This document shows positions 1 through 7,926 of a stretch of 64,000 nt of DNA, one piece after another. Origin of the DNA: Frankia sp. QA3 (GTDB lineage Bacteria > Actinomycetota > Actinomycetes > Frankiales > Frankiaceae); the NCBI RefSeq assembly GCF_000262465.1, contig NZ_CM001489.1, forward strand, positions 1,835,441 through 1,899,440, given 5' to 3'. The position numbers and the translations under genes are program-made. Within the stretch, counting starts at the first letter, position 1; every line of letters begins with the position of its first letter. The notes beneath the pieces are model-generated. The model saw nothing but the letters and a program-made list of their open reading frames with translations. It searched no databases and had not been told where the DNA came from.

Positions 1-162
1 CCCGCCGTCACCGCCTCTCCCGCCGTCACCGCCTCTCCCGCCGTCACCGCCTCTCCCGCCGTCACCGCCTCTCCCGCCGTCACCGCCTCTCCCACCGTCA
101 CCGCCTCTCCCACCGTCACCGCCTCTCCCACCGTCACCGCCTCTCCCGCCGTCACCGCGTCG
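1..162 (+). repeat. 18-bp tandem repeat encoding PAVTAS
   Basis: Eight 18-bp units (cccgccgtcaccgcctct, with units 6-8 reading cccaccgtc...) plus a degenerate ninth. They are in phase with the lipase frame and encode (PAVTAS)5(PTVTAS)3PAVTAS. The array probably begins before the window. The unit length preserves the frame, so copy number can vary without destroying the protein. Confidence 0.9.
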
Positions 163-1317
163 CTGTTGTCGACCGCGGGACCCGCGGACCGCGGTGGCGT
201 GGTCTCGTCCGAGCGGTTGCGCGTGCTGTCCGCGGCGCAGGTGCGGGCGGTGCTGACCGCAAGCGGGTTCGACGCCGACCCGGCGGTCCTGCGCTCGGGC
301 GTGGCGACCTACCGGCTGGTCTACCGCACGATCGACCCGCACGGGCGGGCGAGCACCGCCAGTGGCCTGCTGGCCCTGCCGGACACCGATACCCGCCGGC
401 TGCGCGTCGTCTCCTACACCCACGGCACCGAGATCGCCCGCGCCGACGCCCCGTCGACGGCGACGGACCTGGCCGCGGACGGCTGGGGCCAGGCCCCCGC
501 CCTGACCTACGCCGCGGCTGGCTTCGCCGCAGCCGCCCCCGACTACCTCGGCCTCGGCGTCGGGCCGGGCCCGCACCCGTGGATGGACGTGCCCTCCGAG
601 GTGTCCGCGGCGCTCGACCTGCTGCGCGCCACCCGGGCGTTCGCCGCCTCGCAGGGACGCACGGTCGACCCGCGGGTCCTGGTGACCGGATTCTCGCAGG
701 GCGCCTCGGCGGCGACCGGCCTCGCGACGGCGCTGCGCACCGGCGCCGACGCGTCATTGCGGCTCGCCGCCCTCGCGCCGGTCAGCGGTGCCTATGACTG
801 GCGCTCGGTGGAGCTGCCGGCGTTGCTCGACGGGCGGGTCGAGTGGCCCTACGGCGTCGCCTACACCGCCTACCTGCTCGTCGCGTTCAACCGGCTGCAC
901 CACCTGTACGACTCGCCCGCCGAGGTCTTCCGCGACCCGTCGGTCGAGGCGCTGTTCGACGGCGAGCACTCCGGCCCGCGGTTCGTCGCCGGCCTGCCGG
1001 CGAGCCTCGACGCGCTGCTCACCCCCCACGGCGCCGAGCTGCTCCGCCATCCGCGAGGCAGGTTCGCGGCGGCGCTGGCGGTGGCCGACGCGACCTGCTC
1101 CACGCCGCCAGGCCCGGCGCCGGTGCGGCTCTACGTCGGCGGCGCGGACACCCAGGTGCCCCGGGCGAACAGCGAGCACTGCCGCGCGGCGCTGCGCGGG
1201 CACGGCGTCGACGCCTCGATCGTCGACCTCGGCGCGGGCGTCGACCATCTCGGCTCCAACCGGGCCGGCACCGCGGCCGCCGTCCGCTGGTTCCTGACCT
1301 CCGGCGGCCCGCGCTGA
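1..1317 (+). CDS. Secretory-lipase-like alpha/beta hydrolase, 5' end outside window
   Basis: Probable exported lipase or esterase of the alpha/beta-hydrolase fold (LIP-like family). The nucleophile elbow GFSQG is at about nt 688-702. A likely acid residue is in YVGGADTQVP and the likely His in GVDHLGSN near the C-terminus, so the triad looks complete. The frame is open to base 1 and runs through a PAVTAS/PTVTAS hexapeptide repeat (1-162). No ATG or GTG occurs in that part, so the true start and any signal peptide should lie upstream. TTG at 166 is the only plausible internal start and has no clear ribosome site. The repeat would then be a Ala/Thr/Ser/Pro-rich linker between export signal and enzyme. 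Family and triad are seen; export is inferred. Confidence 0.75.
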   Translation, partial: PAVTASPAVTASPAVTASPAVTASPAVTASPTVTASPTVTASPTVTASPAVTASLLSTAGPADRGGVVSSERLRVLSAAQVRAVLTASGFDADPAVLRSGVATYRLVYRTIDPHGRASTASGLLALPDTDTRRLRVVSYTHGTEIARADAPSTATDLAADGWGQAPALTYAAAGFAAAAPDYLGLGVGPGPHPWMDVPSEVSAALDLLRATRAFAASQGRTVDPRVLVTGFSQGASAATGLATALRTGADASLRLAALAPVSGAYDWRSVELPALLDGRVEWPYGVAYTAYLLVAFNRLHHLYDSPAEVFRDPSVEALFDGEHSGPRFVAGLPASLDALLTPHGAELLRHPRGRFAAALAVADATCSTPPGPAPVRLYVGGADTQVPRANSEHCRAALRGHGVDASIVDLGAGVDHLGSNRAGTAAAVRWFLTSGGPR

Positions 1318-1440
1318 GGTCGTACCCCCGGCGGGCCGTGCGCCGCGGCCGCGCCCGCCCGGACCTGCGCCGGCCACGCCGGGGGTGTGATCGAGGCGTG
1401 CGGGGGTCGTGGATGTGCCAGGCTCGACGGTTGACATCCT

Positions 1441-1460
1441 CCTCCGCGTGAACGCGGGGG
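1441..1460. repeat. IS200/IS605-type end hairpin
   Basis: CCTCCGCG, loop TGAA, CGCGGGGG form an 8-bp stem with one T-G wobble, set in a 'ttgacatcct...attccaac' context typical of the subterminal hairpin next to the 3' end of TnpB-encoding IS605-family elements. The adjoining minus-strand TnpB remnant ends a few bases away, as expected. Confidence 0.6.
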
Positions 1461-1470
1461 ATTCCAACTC

Positions 1471-1917
1471 CTACCCATCCGCCGGAGGGGGTGTGCAGCG
1501 TTGAGGTTCGCGGTTCACGGGCCGGCTGTCGGCGTCGCCTCCCCGCGCAGTCACCCAGGTGGTTGCCCACTGAGGTCCCAGGGCGATGTTGCGTGCCGCG
1601 TTCACGTCGGCGTTCGCCTGCTGCCCGCAGCCCCGGCAGCCGAAGACGGCTTGGTTCTCGCGCGCCTGGCGGTCCCGAATCCCGCAGGTGTTGCAGGTCT
1701 GCGACGTCCACACAGGATTGATAACCCCGCCGACCGGCCGCGTTTGCGCCACGACGGCCGGCGGTGCGAACCCCGGAAGAAGTTCGCCATGGCCGCGGCG
1801 CGGATTCCACCACGACTGCTGCTCCACCGCGAGGTTCCACACGTACCGCGCATGCCCGCAATGGTCTGCCAGCACCGCCGCCTGTTCGACGGTCGGACAA
1901 AGCCGGTAGCGGGACAG
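1471..1917 (-). pseudogene. tnpB: TnpB (IS200/IS605 family) remnant with large internal deletion
   Basis: The N-terminal part reads LSRYRLCPTVEQAAVLADHC followed by GHARYVWNLAVEQQSWW, typical of the start of OrfB/TnpB. It then jumps to the C-terminal zinc ribbon (CNTCG ... CRGCG) and the NADVNAARNI motif. TnpB proteins are about 400 residues; about 145 are left, so most of the RuvC-like core is missing. The frame has no ATG at its 5' end (TGA lies just upstream). The remnant cannot be catalytic. A 3' hairpin follows at 1441-1460. Confidence 0.75.
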
Positions 1918-2013
1918 GCCTCAATTCTAGCGGAAGGGATATCGACCGATGAACAAGATGGGACGGCGTTTCGTTCTCGCCGTGAACGGCGGGGTCTCCA
2001 CGCCGCAATCCCG

Positions 2014-2724
2014 ATGACGTCTGCTGTAGCGGGGCTACCTGGGGGGAGGGCGCCGGCGGCGGTGCTGTTCGACATGGACGGCCTGCTCGTCGACACCGAG
2101 CGGCTGTGGACGCGGGCGCAGGAGGATCTCGCCGCCCACCTCGGCGGCGTGTTCACCCCGCAGATCAAGGCGGCGCTCATGGGCCGCGGCCCGGACACGG
2201 CGCTGCACCTCATGCTGTCGCTGCTCGGGGTGGACGGATCGCGGTTCGCCGAGGCGGCGGACTTCGTCATGGGCCGCATCGTCGAGCTGTTCGCCGCGCC
2301 GGGGGCGATCGTCGCGCGGCCCGGCGCCGTCGACCTGCTCGGCGCGCTCGCGGCGCAGGGGGTGCCGCTGGCGCTGGTGTCGTCGTCCGCCCGGGTGCTC
2401 ATGGACCACGTGCTCGGCGCGGTGGGCGCCGCCCGCTTCCAGGTGTCGGTCGCCGGGGACGAGGTGGTGCGCGGCAAGCCGGATCCCGAGCCGTACCTGC
2501 GGGCCAGCCGCCTGCTCGCCGTGCCGCCGGCGCGCTGCGTCGTGCTGGAGGACAGCGCCTCGGGCGCGACGGCGGGACTGGCCGCGGGCTGCGTGACCGT
2601 CCTCGTCCCCTCCACGCCGCAGCCCCCCGACGTCCCCGCCGACGCCGTCGTGCCCAGCCTCGCCCACGTCACCCCCGCGTGGCTGGCCGCCCTGGTCGAC
2701 CGTCGGGCTCCCCGGGAGGGATGA
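2014..2724 (+). CDS. HAD-superfamily hydrolase (subfamily IA, beta-phosphoglucomutase-like)
   Basis: Cytosolic phosphatase or phosphomutase of the haloacid-dehalogenase fold. Motif I FDMDGLLVDTE is at residues 18-28, motif II VSSS near residue 128, the motif III lysine in RGKPDPEPY and motif IV LEDSASG. The helical cap lies between motifs I and II. Length (236 aa) is normal. The frame is open far upstream into the TnpB relic, but ATG 2014 places motif I at the usual distance from the N-terminus. The 3' end overlaps the opposing methyltransferase remnant by 56 bp. Substrate cannot be told; sugar phosphates are usual in the family. Confidence 0.8.
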   Translation: MTSAVAGLPGGRAPAAVLFDMDGLLVDTERLWTRAQEDLAAHLGGVFTPQIKAALMGRGPDTALHLMLSLLGVDGSRFAEAADFVMGRIVELFAAPGAIVARPGAVDLLGALAAQGVPLALVSSSARVLMDHVLGAVGAARFQVSVAGDEVVRGKPDPEPYLRASRLLAVPPARCVVLEDSASGATAGLAAGCVTVLVPSTPQPPDVPADAVVPSLAHVTPAWLAALVDRRAPREG

Positions 2725-3178
2725 CGTCGGTCTCGGCGTCGGTCGCGGCGTCGCGGGCGATGCGGCCGTCCTCGCCGTGGTCCGGACGGCGTGCCCAGAA
2801 CAGCGCGTGACCGGTGCTGCCCGCCGGGACGAAACGTTCGGACTCGACGATGAGTCCGGACGCCGCGATCCACGACCGGTAGGTGGCGGCGTCGGCCTGG
2901 CTCCACCACATCGGCCGGCCACCGCCGAGCCAGTCCTGCTCGACGCCGGTCCACGCGTGCTGGCCGGTGACGGCGAGCAGCCAGCCGCCCGGCCGCAGCC
3001 AGGTGGCGATCCGGGCCAGCAGCGTCGGTTGTTTGCGCAGCGGCATGTGTATCAGCGCGTACAGGCTCACGACCGCGTCGAAGGCGGTGGGCGGGAGGTC
3101 GACCTCGGCCGCGTCGGCGTGGAGGAAGGTGGCCCTCGGCATGAGCGTGCGCGCACGTCGCACCTGTTCGGCGGAAGC
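2669..3178 (-). pseudogene. SAM-dependent methyltransferase, C-terminal half only
   Basis: Reads SAEQVRRARTLMPRATFLHA, DVVSLYAL-like FDAVVSLYALIHMPL and WLRPGGWLLAV, which are the second half of a class I Rossmann methyltransferase (post-I, motif II and post-II regions). The glycine-rich motif I (E/DxGxGxG) that should precede SAEQ is missing. The upstream sequence in the same frame (to about 3685) does not resemble a methyltransferase, so a rearrangement joint lies near 3178. Non-functional as a methyltransferase. Confidence 0.7.
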
Positions 3179-3411
3179 TAACGTCCCACCAGCGCCGCGG
3201 CGCCCCGTTTTCTGGAGCGTTCCGACGACGACGCCCGGCCCGCTCGCGAGGGTGTCGCCGCTGGCGGTGGTGATGTGCACCGGGCCGTTGCCCAGGTGCG
3301 GCGGCACGGTGCGACAGACTCGGCCGAGGAGCGGTGCGACCGGCGTCCGCGCCCACCGAACGCGGCGTCGGGGCACGGCTCCGCGGAACACCATGATCGT
3401 TGGGGTTGGGG

Positions 3412-3528
3412 CGGGATGCCCCGGCCGGCGCTCCTCCGCTGCGTCAGCCCCGGGTAGATCATCCCGGAGTTCCCGGTGGAGTCCTGATGGACCAGCGAGC
3501 CGCGCAGCACCCAGGTGACGATCTCCAT
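3412..3528 (-). pseudogene. Duplicated pirin fragment
   Basis: The translated stretch MEIVTWVLRGSLVHQDSTGN through IYPGLTQRRSAGRG is nearly identical, in DNA as well as protein, to the intact pirin gene at 7066-7839 (matching about 7515-7635). Similarity stops abruptly on both sides. It is a roughly 117-bp copy without flanking pirin sequence. Bases 3179-3411 and 3529-3724 hold open minus-strand frame (including FDTWYLSRIVNHAKHHVFLV-like residues near 3630-3720) that I cannot assign. Confidence 0.75.
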
Positions 3529-3724
3529 AGCGATGCGACCGACACGAGCTGCGAGTGCTGCCGTGGGGCCATGACGGTCGGCGGGCGAACATGCGGTGCT
3601 CGGTAGGGCCGACGGACGCCCTGAGGCGCCACGGGTTCCAACCACGGTCGGCAACCAAGAACACGTGGTGTTTGGCGTGGTTCACGATGCGGCTGAGGTA
3701 CCACGTGTCGAATCGGCCTGTCGG

Positions 3725-4303
3725 TTAGGCCGGGGTTACCCGGAGGACGGCCCGGTATCGGCCGGGGGACACCCCGTCGGGAGACGGTGCTGGCGTCAGC
3801 CTGGTCAGAGCGACGGCGAACGGACCAACCGTCGCGGTGGTCGCGAGGCCGGTGCCGGTGTGCAGCTCCGCCGTGACGCCCGACGGCGGTCGGCCCGTGG
3901 CCCGGTTTCGGACGACGACGGACAGCTCGACGGTCGCGTCGCCCGCCCACACGCAGCTGACCCCTGCCGGGCAGCGGCTGTCGGCACTCACGCCGACGAA
4001 CGTGATGTCGAGGTCGGCGCCGTCGACCTCGGCGACCTCCCGCGGCGCCAACGTGAACTCTTCGCCCAGCGGCGGCCTGACCACTCGTGCGTCCACGACG
4101 AACCGCGTGCCCGGGGCGGTCGTCGTCGGCCCGTTGGATGCCGTCAGCCTGCCGGCCTCAGCCAGGTCGCCGTCCCGACCACCCCCACAGCCGACGACCG
4201 TGGCGGCCAGCGCGAGCGCGAGCGCGCGGGCGAGCACCGAGCCGCCGCCCGCCGCCAGTCGGCGCCGAGGCGCCCAGGAAGGGCTGGCCACAGAAGTGAT
4301 CAC
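3725..4303 (-). CDS. Putative lipoprotein
   Basis: 192 residues from GTG 4303. The N-terminus is basic (APRRR), followed by a hydrophobic stretch ending in a lipobox, LALAATVVGC, so the mature protein should start at a lipidated Cys on the outer face of the membrane. The mature part is beta-rich and carries an RCPAGVSCVWAGDATVEL segment with two cysteines, a signature seen in many uncharacterised secreted proteins. GTG overlaps the stop of a short upstream frame (GTGA), suggesting translational coupling; an AAGGA lies only 2 nt upstream of GTG, so an in-frame GTG at 4291 is an alternative start. Function unknown. Confidence 0.65.
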   Translation of the reverse strand: MITSVASPSWAPRRRLAAGGGSVLARALALALAATVVGCGGGRDGDLAEAGRLTASNGPTTTAPGTRFVVDARVVRPPLGEEFTLAPREVAEVDGADLDITFVGVSADSRCPAGVSCVWAGDATVELSVVVRNRATGRPPSGVTAELHTGTGLATTATVGPFAVALTRLTPAPSPDGVSPGRYRAVLRVTPA

Positions 4304-4428
4304 CGTCCTTGTGTCGCGTCGACGGCGAGACCGGCCGTCGGCGGCTCGTCTTCGCCGTAGGCCAGCGCGATCGAGCCGGTGCCGCCCGGCGCGACGGCCA
4401 GCGCTGGTTCTCCCGCGACGTACGCCAT
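4300..4428 (-). CDS. Short ORF coupled to the lipoprotein gene (or gene remnant)
   Basis: A 42-residue frame (MAYVAGEPALAVAPGGTGSI ... ATQGR). ATG 4428 has a good ribosome site, GGAG, 6 nt upstream, and its TGA overlaps the lipoprotein GTG. The frame is closed by TAA about 80 bp upstream. It may be a real leader-like peptide that couples translation, or the 3' tail of a decayed gene (the composition resembles the end of a secreted protein). No family recognised. Confidence 0.3.
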   Translation of the reverse strand: MAYVAGEPALAVAPGGTGSIALAYGEDEPPTAGLAVDATQGR

Positions 4429-5059
4429 CGCGGACTCCGCAGGAAGTTCGGGGAATGGACTGTTGCCAGCCGGGCCGGCGACACGCTGACTTTACAGGTG
4501 ACTTGGGGTTCCTCGCTGACCTCGACTCCCGTTCACGATGTTTCCGCGCTGTCAGGTGCGGTCCGCCGGCTCCGGCGCGAGTCCGAGCAAGAACGCCGCC
4601 CCTCCACGGCGGCCCGCCGGAACCATCCGCCAGTATTGGCATCCGATGTCCGTCTGGCCCCTCTTGTGTTGGCCGGTCCGGCTCGGGGAGCATGAGATAC
4701 CCGTTGCGATTCGCCTAAGCCGGCGGTAGGTGCCGGCGCGCGTTGCGGGCTCGGCGCGGCAGCCGAACAATGAGACACGACAAGTGAAAACAGCGGTCGG
4801 TCGGGCTCTTGCCTTTCGACAACACATCGAAGACGGCCGATCCAGGCTACGGCCTGGCCTGTTCCGCCGAGGAAGGAGCTCGTGGTGCGGCGGGACACCG
4901 GTGGCGCCAGCCACCGACTGTGCGCCAGAAAATCGGTGTGGCCATAGAAATGCAGGGCCGGTCGCCGTCGCCTTCGGATCCGCAAACAGGGAACGACGCC
5001 GTGGCCTCGCGTTCCTCGCCAAGGTTCACGACACACTCACTGACGAGAGGATGCTCTCG
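4429..5059. other. Intergenic region, divergent, no gene supported
   Basis: 630 bp between the leftward lipoprotein unit and the rightward orphan gene. G+C drops along it from about 4750. Several frames are open, but none has codon bias, motif and ribosome site together. The promoters for both directions presumably lie here; no convincing -10/-35 pair was identified. Confidence 0.4.
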
Positions 5060-6247
5060 ATGGGATCTTCATCCGCCGATCAAGTGGTGCAGACCGTCAC
5101 GTCGCAGTGGTACAACGCGCTGGTCGATCAGCTGAATCTCAGCCCTGACCAGTTCCAGCTGGCGCAGGGGAACGTCTCTCTCCCCGGTACGTCGCCAGAG
5201 CTGTGGAACTTCCTGGACTCGATACCGCCGTACTCGGTCACGCAGTACTGGACGGGGTTCGGCCGCAATTCCTTCTCCGGCCAGTACGGACTGCTGGTTT
5301 CGCGTCTGCAGGACAATTTTGGTGACGCTTTCAAAGTGGACATGGGTGATTATTACCCCAGCTGGGTCGCTTATGCCGCGAGCAACGACCCCAAATCCTA
5401 TGACGCGAAGGGTTTCGTCGACCGTCTCGGCGGCTGGGCATACGGAAATATGCCGCCCGAGCAGGCCTCGAAATGCATCTCTGATTTCCGGACCTCGCTC
5501 GACGGGACGATTGGCCAGGCGAACACGCTTTGGGGGGCCACCGGCGGACCTGGTGGGATCAAAGCGTACCAGGGCACGGTCGACGACGTGAAGAACAAAA
5601 TAGGTAGGGCACTCTGGGGCAGTGTGACTATCAACAGCAACACCACGAGTTCGGACCTCTCCCGGACCTGGGCCAGGGGCTCGATCGAGGGACACCATGC
5701 GGGATTCTTCGGAAAGATCGGCGCCGAATATTCGAGCGCTACCAGTCAACTGAATGATGCCGGATTCTCGGTGACGGCGAACTTCACGAACGTATTGATA
5801 CTCCCCGTCCAGCCACTGTCCCAGGGAACCGTCCTGGCCGGTACTGCAACCTACAATCCGTGGTACGTGCCGCAGGCGCTCGCCAGCGGGTACAACAACA
5901 ACAACTATCGGGTGTGGTACTCGGGGAATCCTGGCTGGAATTCGTTCTTTGCTCCGGGTGGATCGCTTCCGCGAGCCGTTACCTCGCTCGTCGTGGTCGA
6001 TGGGATCGAGGCCATCCTCACTTCCAACTCCGCGATCGCCAGCAGTGACCAGCAGGCGGTCGGCGCGTCGTTCAGCGCCGGCTTCTTCCCGTTCTTTGCC
6101 GCTAATGGCCAGGGCGGCTGGTCGACCGACCACGGGTTCAACGCCGAAGGTAGGATTACCGCTACATCGAAGTGCCCGGTGGGAAGCCCGCAGATTCTTG
6201 GAATCCTGCAGTCTCCCATCTCGGCGCTTGTCGGAGCGGCCGGATAA
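5060..6247 (+). CDS. Orphan protein of unknown function, low-GC, probably acquired
   Basis: 395 residues. ATG 5060 is chosen because AGAGG lies 9 nt upstream; ATG 5051 abuts that same site. No signal peptide, lipobox or clear membrane helix. The protein is rich in aromatic residues, Asn, Ser and Gly (for example ASGYNNNNYRVWYSGNPGWN), with several Val/Ala/Ser strands in the C-terminal half suggesting a beta-rich fold, and a single cysteine pair too distant for a motif. The base composition is far lower in G+C than its neighbours, and AAA, AAT, TTT and ATT codons are common, which points to horizontal transfer. A hairpin terminator follows at 6274. I do not recognise a family. Confidence 0.7.
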   Translation: MGSSSADQVVQTVTSQWYNALVDQLNLSPDQFQLAQGNVSLPGTSPELWNFLDSIPPYSVTQYWTGFGRNSFSGQYGLLVSRLQDNFGDAFKVDMGDYYPSWVAYAASNDPKSYDAKGFVDRLGGWAYGNMPPEQASKCISDFRTSLDGTIGQANTLWGATGGPGGIKAYQGTVDDVKNKIGRALWGSVTINSNTTSSDLSRTWARGSIEGHHAGFFGKIGAEYSSATSQLNDAGFSVTANFTNVLILPVQPLSQGTVLAGTATYNPWYVPQALASGYNNNNYRVWYSGNPGWNSFFAPGGSLPRAVTSLVVVDGIEAILTSNSAIASSDQQAVGASFSAGFFPFFAANGQGGWSTDHGFNAEGRITATSKCPVGSPQILGILQSPISALVGAAG

Positions 6248-6273
6248 ACGTCGGCACGAGCCGGCCGCCAGGG

Positions 6274-6309
6274 AGGGCGGTGACAGAGCCCCGGCGACGT
6301 CACCGCCCT
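6274..6309 (+). terminator. Hairpin downstream of the orphan gene
   Basis: Perfect 11-bp inverted repeat AGGGCGGTGAC / GTCACCGCCCT with a 14-nt loop, 27 bp after the orphan gene stop. There is no T-run beyond 'tt', as is common for actinobacterial terminators. Confidence 0.65.
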
Positions 6310-6844
6310 TCGTGCGCAGCGGGACCGCCAGCGCATGGCCCGTCTACGACGCGCCCGACCTGCTCGAACCGCTGGGCAACCTGCTCGACGAGCCGATCAC
6401 GGCGATCTGGGCGCGGTACCGGTTCCAGCGCAACCACTACGCCAAGTACTTGGGGCGCTCGATCCACGCCGTCGCCCGCGCCGACCGGCCACCGTCAGCG
6501 CGCCAAACGCTCAGGATCATCGGCCATGCGTGCGGCGACCAACCTCGGCTGGACAGACACCCCGTTCGGTGCCGCCCGGCGGCCGTTCGCCGACGAGCTG
6601 GCGGGGCTGACTGCCGCCGGTGGCGAGCCGGCCCACACGTGGGATCACCGCGGTAACCGGTGCCTGGAAGGACGGAAACACCGCACGCGGACTCGCCCAC
6701 CTCCACGACACGGCGAGCAACCCCGCACCGGCCACCCTCGCGGACGTGTGCGCCGGCCACCGCCTCCACGACCTGCCCCCCGGCCTCGTACCGGCAGGGT
6801 CCGCCGCCTGCGCAGCACCACAGATCCTGCCAAGGAGCCCGCTG
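6310..6844 (+). other. Degenerate coding remnants
   Basis: Plus-strand frames in succession look protein-coding but are joined by frameshifts: YDAPDLLEPLGNLLDEPITA and RYRFQRNHYAKYLGRSIHAV near 6345-6470, TNLGWTDTPFGAARRPFADE near 6537-6600, then ITAVTGAWKDGNTARGLAHL near 6645-6710. They may be one decayed gene upstream of, and perhaps co-transcribed with, the kinase remnant. I cannot assign a family. Confidence 0.4.
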
Positions 6845-7030
6845 ATGCTGCGTGACTGCCTCGTCAGCGTGACTGCCTCGTCAGCGTGACCGCCTCGTCA
6901 GCGTGACCGCCTCGTCAGCGTGACTGCCTCGTCAGCGTGACCGCCTCGTCATCGCTGTGGAGGGCACCCACGCCGCCGGCAAGACCACCCTCACCCACGC
7001 CCTCGCTGCTGCGCAGTCCGGCCCCGTCCG
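6845..7030 (+). pseudogene. P-loop (thymidylate-kinase-like) gene broken by 17-bp repeats and truncated
   Basis: An excellent ribosome site AAGGAG (6832-6837) sits 7 nt before ATG 6845. If the six 17-bp repeats are collapsed to one, the gene reads MLRDCLVIAVEGTHAAGKTT then LTHALAAA, a textbook Walker A start of a nucleotide or AAA-type kinase. With six copies the frame meets TGA at 6887 after 14 codons. Downstream the homology ends within about 30 codons of the P-loop, where the convergent pirin gene begins, so the gene is both frameshifted and truncated. Confidence 0.65.
6850..6951 (+). repeat. Six tandem 17-bp repeats
   Basis: Six units of gcgtgaccgcctcgtca (some with gact instead of gacc), head to tail, inside the first codons of the kinase remnant. 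The unit is not a multiple of three, and one of its three frames contains TGA, so any array of three or more copies closes the gene. Confidence 0.95.
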
Positions 7031-7065
7031 ACCGCGTGCACGGTGGGACGGGGGCCGGGCTCGGC

Positions 7066-7839
7066 TCAGTGCGACAGTGCGGCGTGCATCTCCCAGACCA
7101 GGACCTCGGCGGGCTCGGTGCCGGTGACCTGCTGGCCGCCGATGCCGGTGAACCGGACCGCGTCGCCGGCGTGCAGCGGGCCGGCCCCCTCCAGCGTGAT
7201 CTCGCCGCGGGCGACGAACAGGTGCAGGTACGGGGCGTCGGGTAGCTGCACGCTCTGCCCGGCACCGAGCCGGGCGACGTGCAGGGCCGCGTACCTGTTT
7301 CTGATCCGGATCGCGCTGGCGCCGTCGTGGCGCGCCATCCCGGAGACGACCGGGACGAGGCCGCCGCCGAGGAGCTCGCTGTCGATCTCGAGCTGCTCGT
7401 AGCCCGGGGTGATGCCCTGCTCGTCGGGCACGACCCACATCTGGACGAAGTGGACCGGCTCGTCGTGCGGCTCACCGCCACCGGCGAGGCGCCAGGCGTC
7501 GTTCTTCTCCGAGTGCAGGATGCCCCGGCCGGCGCTCATCCGCTGCGCCAGCCCCGGGTAGATCACCCCGGAGTTACCGGTGGAGTCCTGATGGACCAGC
7601 GAGCCGCGCAGCACCCAGGTGACGATCTCCATGTCGCGGTGTGGATGGGTCTCGAAGCCCGCGCCCGCGCGCACCGTGTCGTCGTTACTGACCAGCAGCA
7701 GCCCGTGGTGGGTGTTGGCCGGGTCGTAGTGGTGGCCGAAGGAGAAGGAGTGCTTCGAGTCAAGCCAGTCGATCTTCGTCGTCGGGCGCTCGGCGGCGCG
7801 GCGAATGTCGATCTTCGGCTGCGGTGTCACGCTGGCCAT
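7066..7839 (-). CDS. Pirin-family bicupin protein
   Basis: 257 residues, full length for pirin. The N-terminal cupin carries the metal ligands as HPHRDMEIVTWVLRGSLVHQ (His-x-His plus Glu and a later His), and GRGILHSEKN follows. The C-terminal cupin is less conserved, as usual. Pirins bind Fe and act either as redox-sensing cofactors or as quercetin dioxygenases; which applies cannot be told. It is divergently transcribed from a MarR gene with two TGACGTGTCA boxes between them, so the MarR protein probably controls it. An upstream GGAAGGG precedes ATG by 6 nt. A 117-bp segment is duplicated at 3412-3528. Confidence 0.9.
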   Translation of the reverse strand: MASVTPQPKIDIRRAAERPTTKIDWLDSKHSFSFGHHYDPANTHHGLLLVSNDDTVRAGAGFETHPHRDMEIVTWVLRGSLVHQDSTGNSGVIYPGLAQRMSAGRGILHSEKNDAWRLAGGGEPHDEPVHFVQMWVVPDEQGITPGYEQLEIDSELLGGGLVPVVSGMARHDGASAIRIRNRYAALHVARLGAGQSVQLPDAPYLHLFVARGEITLEGAGPLHAGDAVRFTGIGGQQVTGTEPAEVLVWEMHAALSH

Positions 7840-7860
7840 GACGGACCCTTCCCATCTTCA

Positions 7861-7890
7861 TGACGTGTCATTAAGCTAGATGACGTGTCA
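7861..7890. promoter_or_regulatory. Two MarR-type operator boxes between pirin and marR
   Basis: The near-palindrome TGACGTGTCA (TGAC-NN-GTCA) occurs at 7861-7870 and again at 7881-7890, two helical turns apart centre to centre. It lies between the divergent pirin and MarR starts. This is the usual arrangement for a MarR repressor that controls itself and its neighbour; binding is inferred. Confidence 0.6.
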
Positions 7891-7926
7891 AGTAGATCTG
7901 GGATCGGTGCATTCCCGGCAGGGCCC

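Noticed and set aside
1..162. CRISPR array at the window start
   Set aside because: Units are contiguous 18-bp copies without spacers and encode a peptide repeat. The same holds for the other arrays; no cas gene is present.
1602..3356. A 584-codon minus-strand frame across the TnpB relic, HAD gene and methyltransferase remnant
   Set aside because: It crosses three distinct homology segments that lie in other frames, and its translation has no domain.
4730..5059. A 110-codon N-terminal extension of the orphan protein
   Set aside because: Its composition is Arg/Gly-rich and differs from the rest; ATG 5060 has the better ribosome site.
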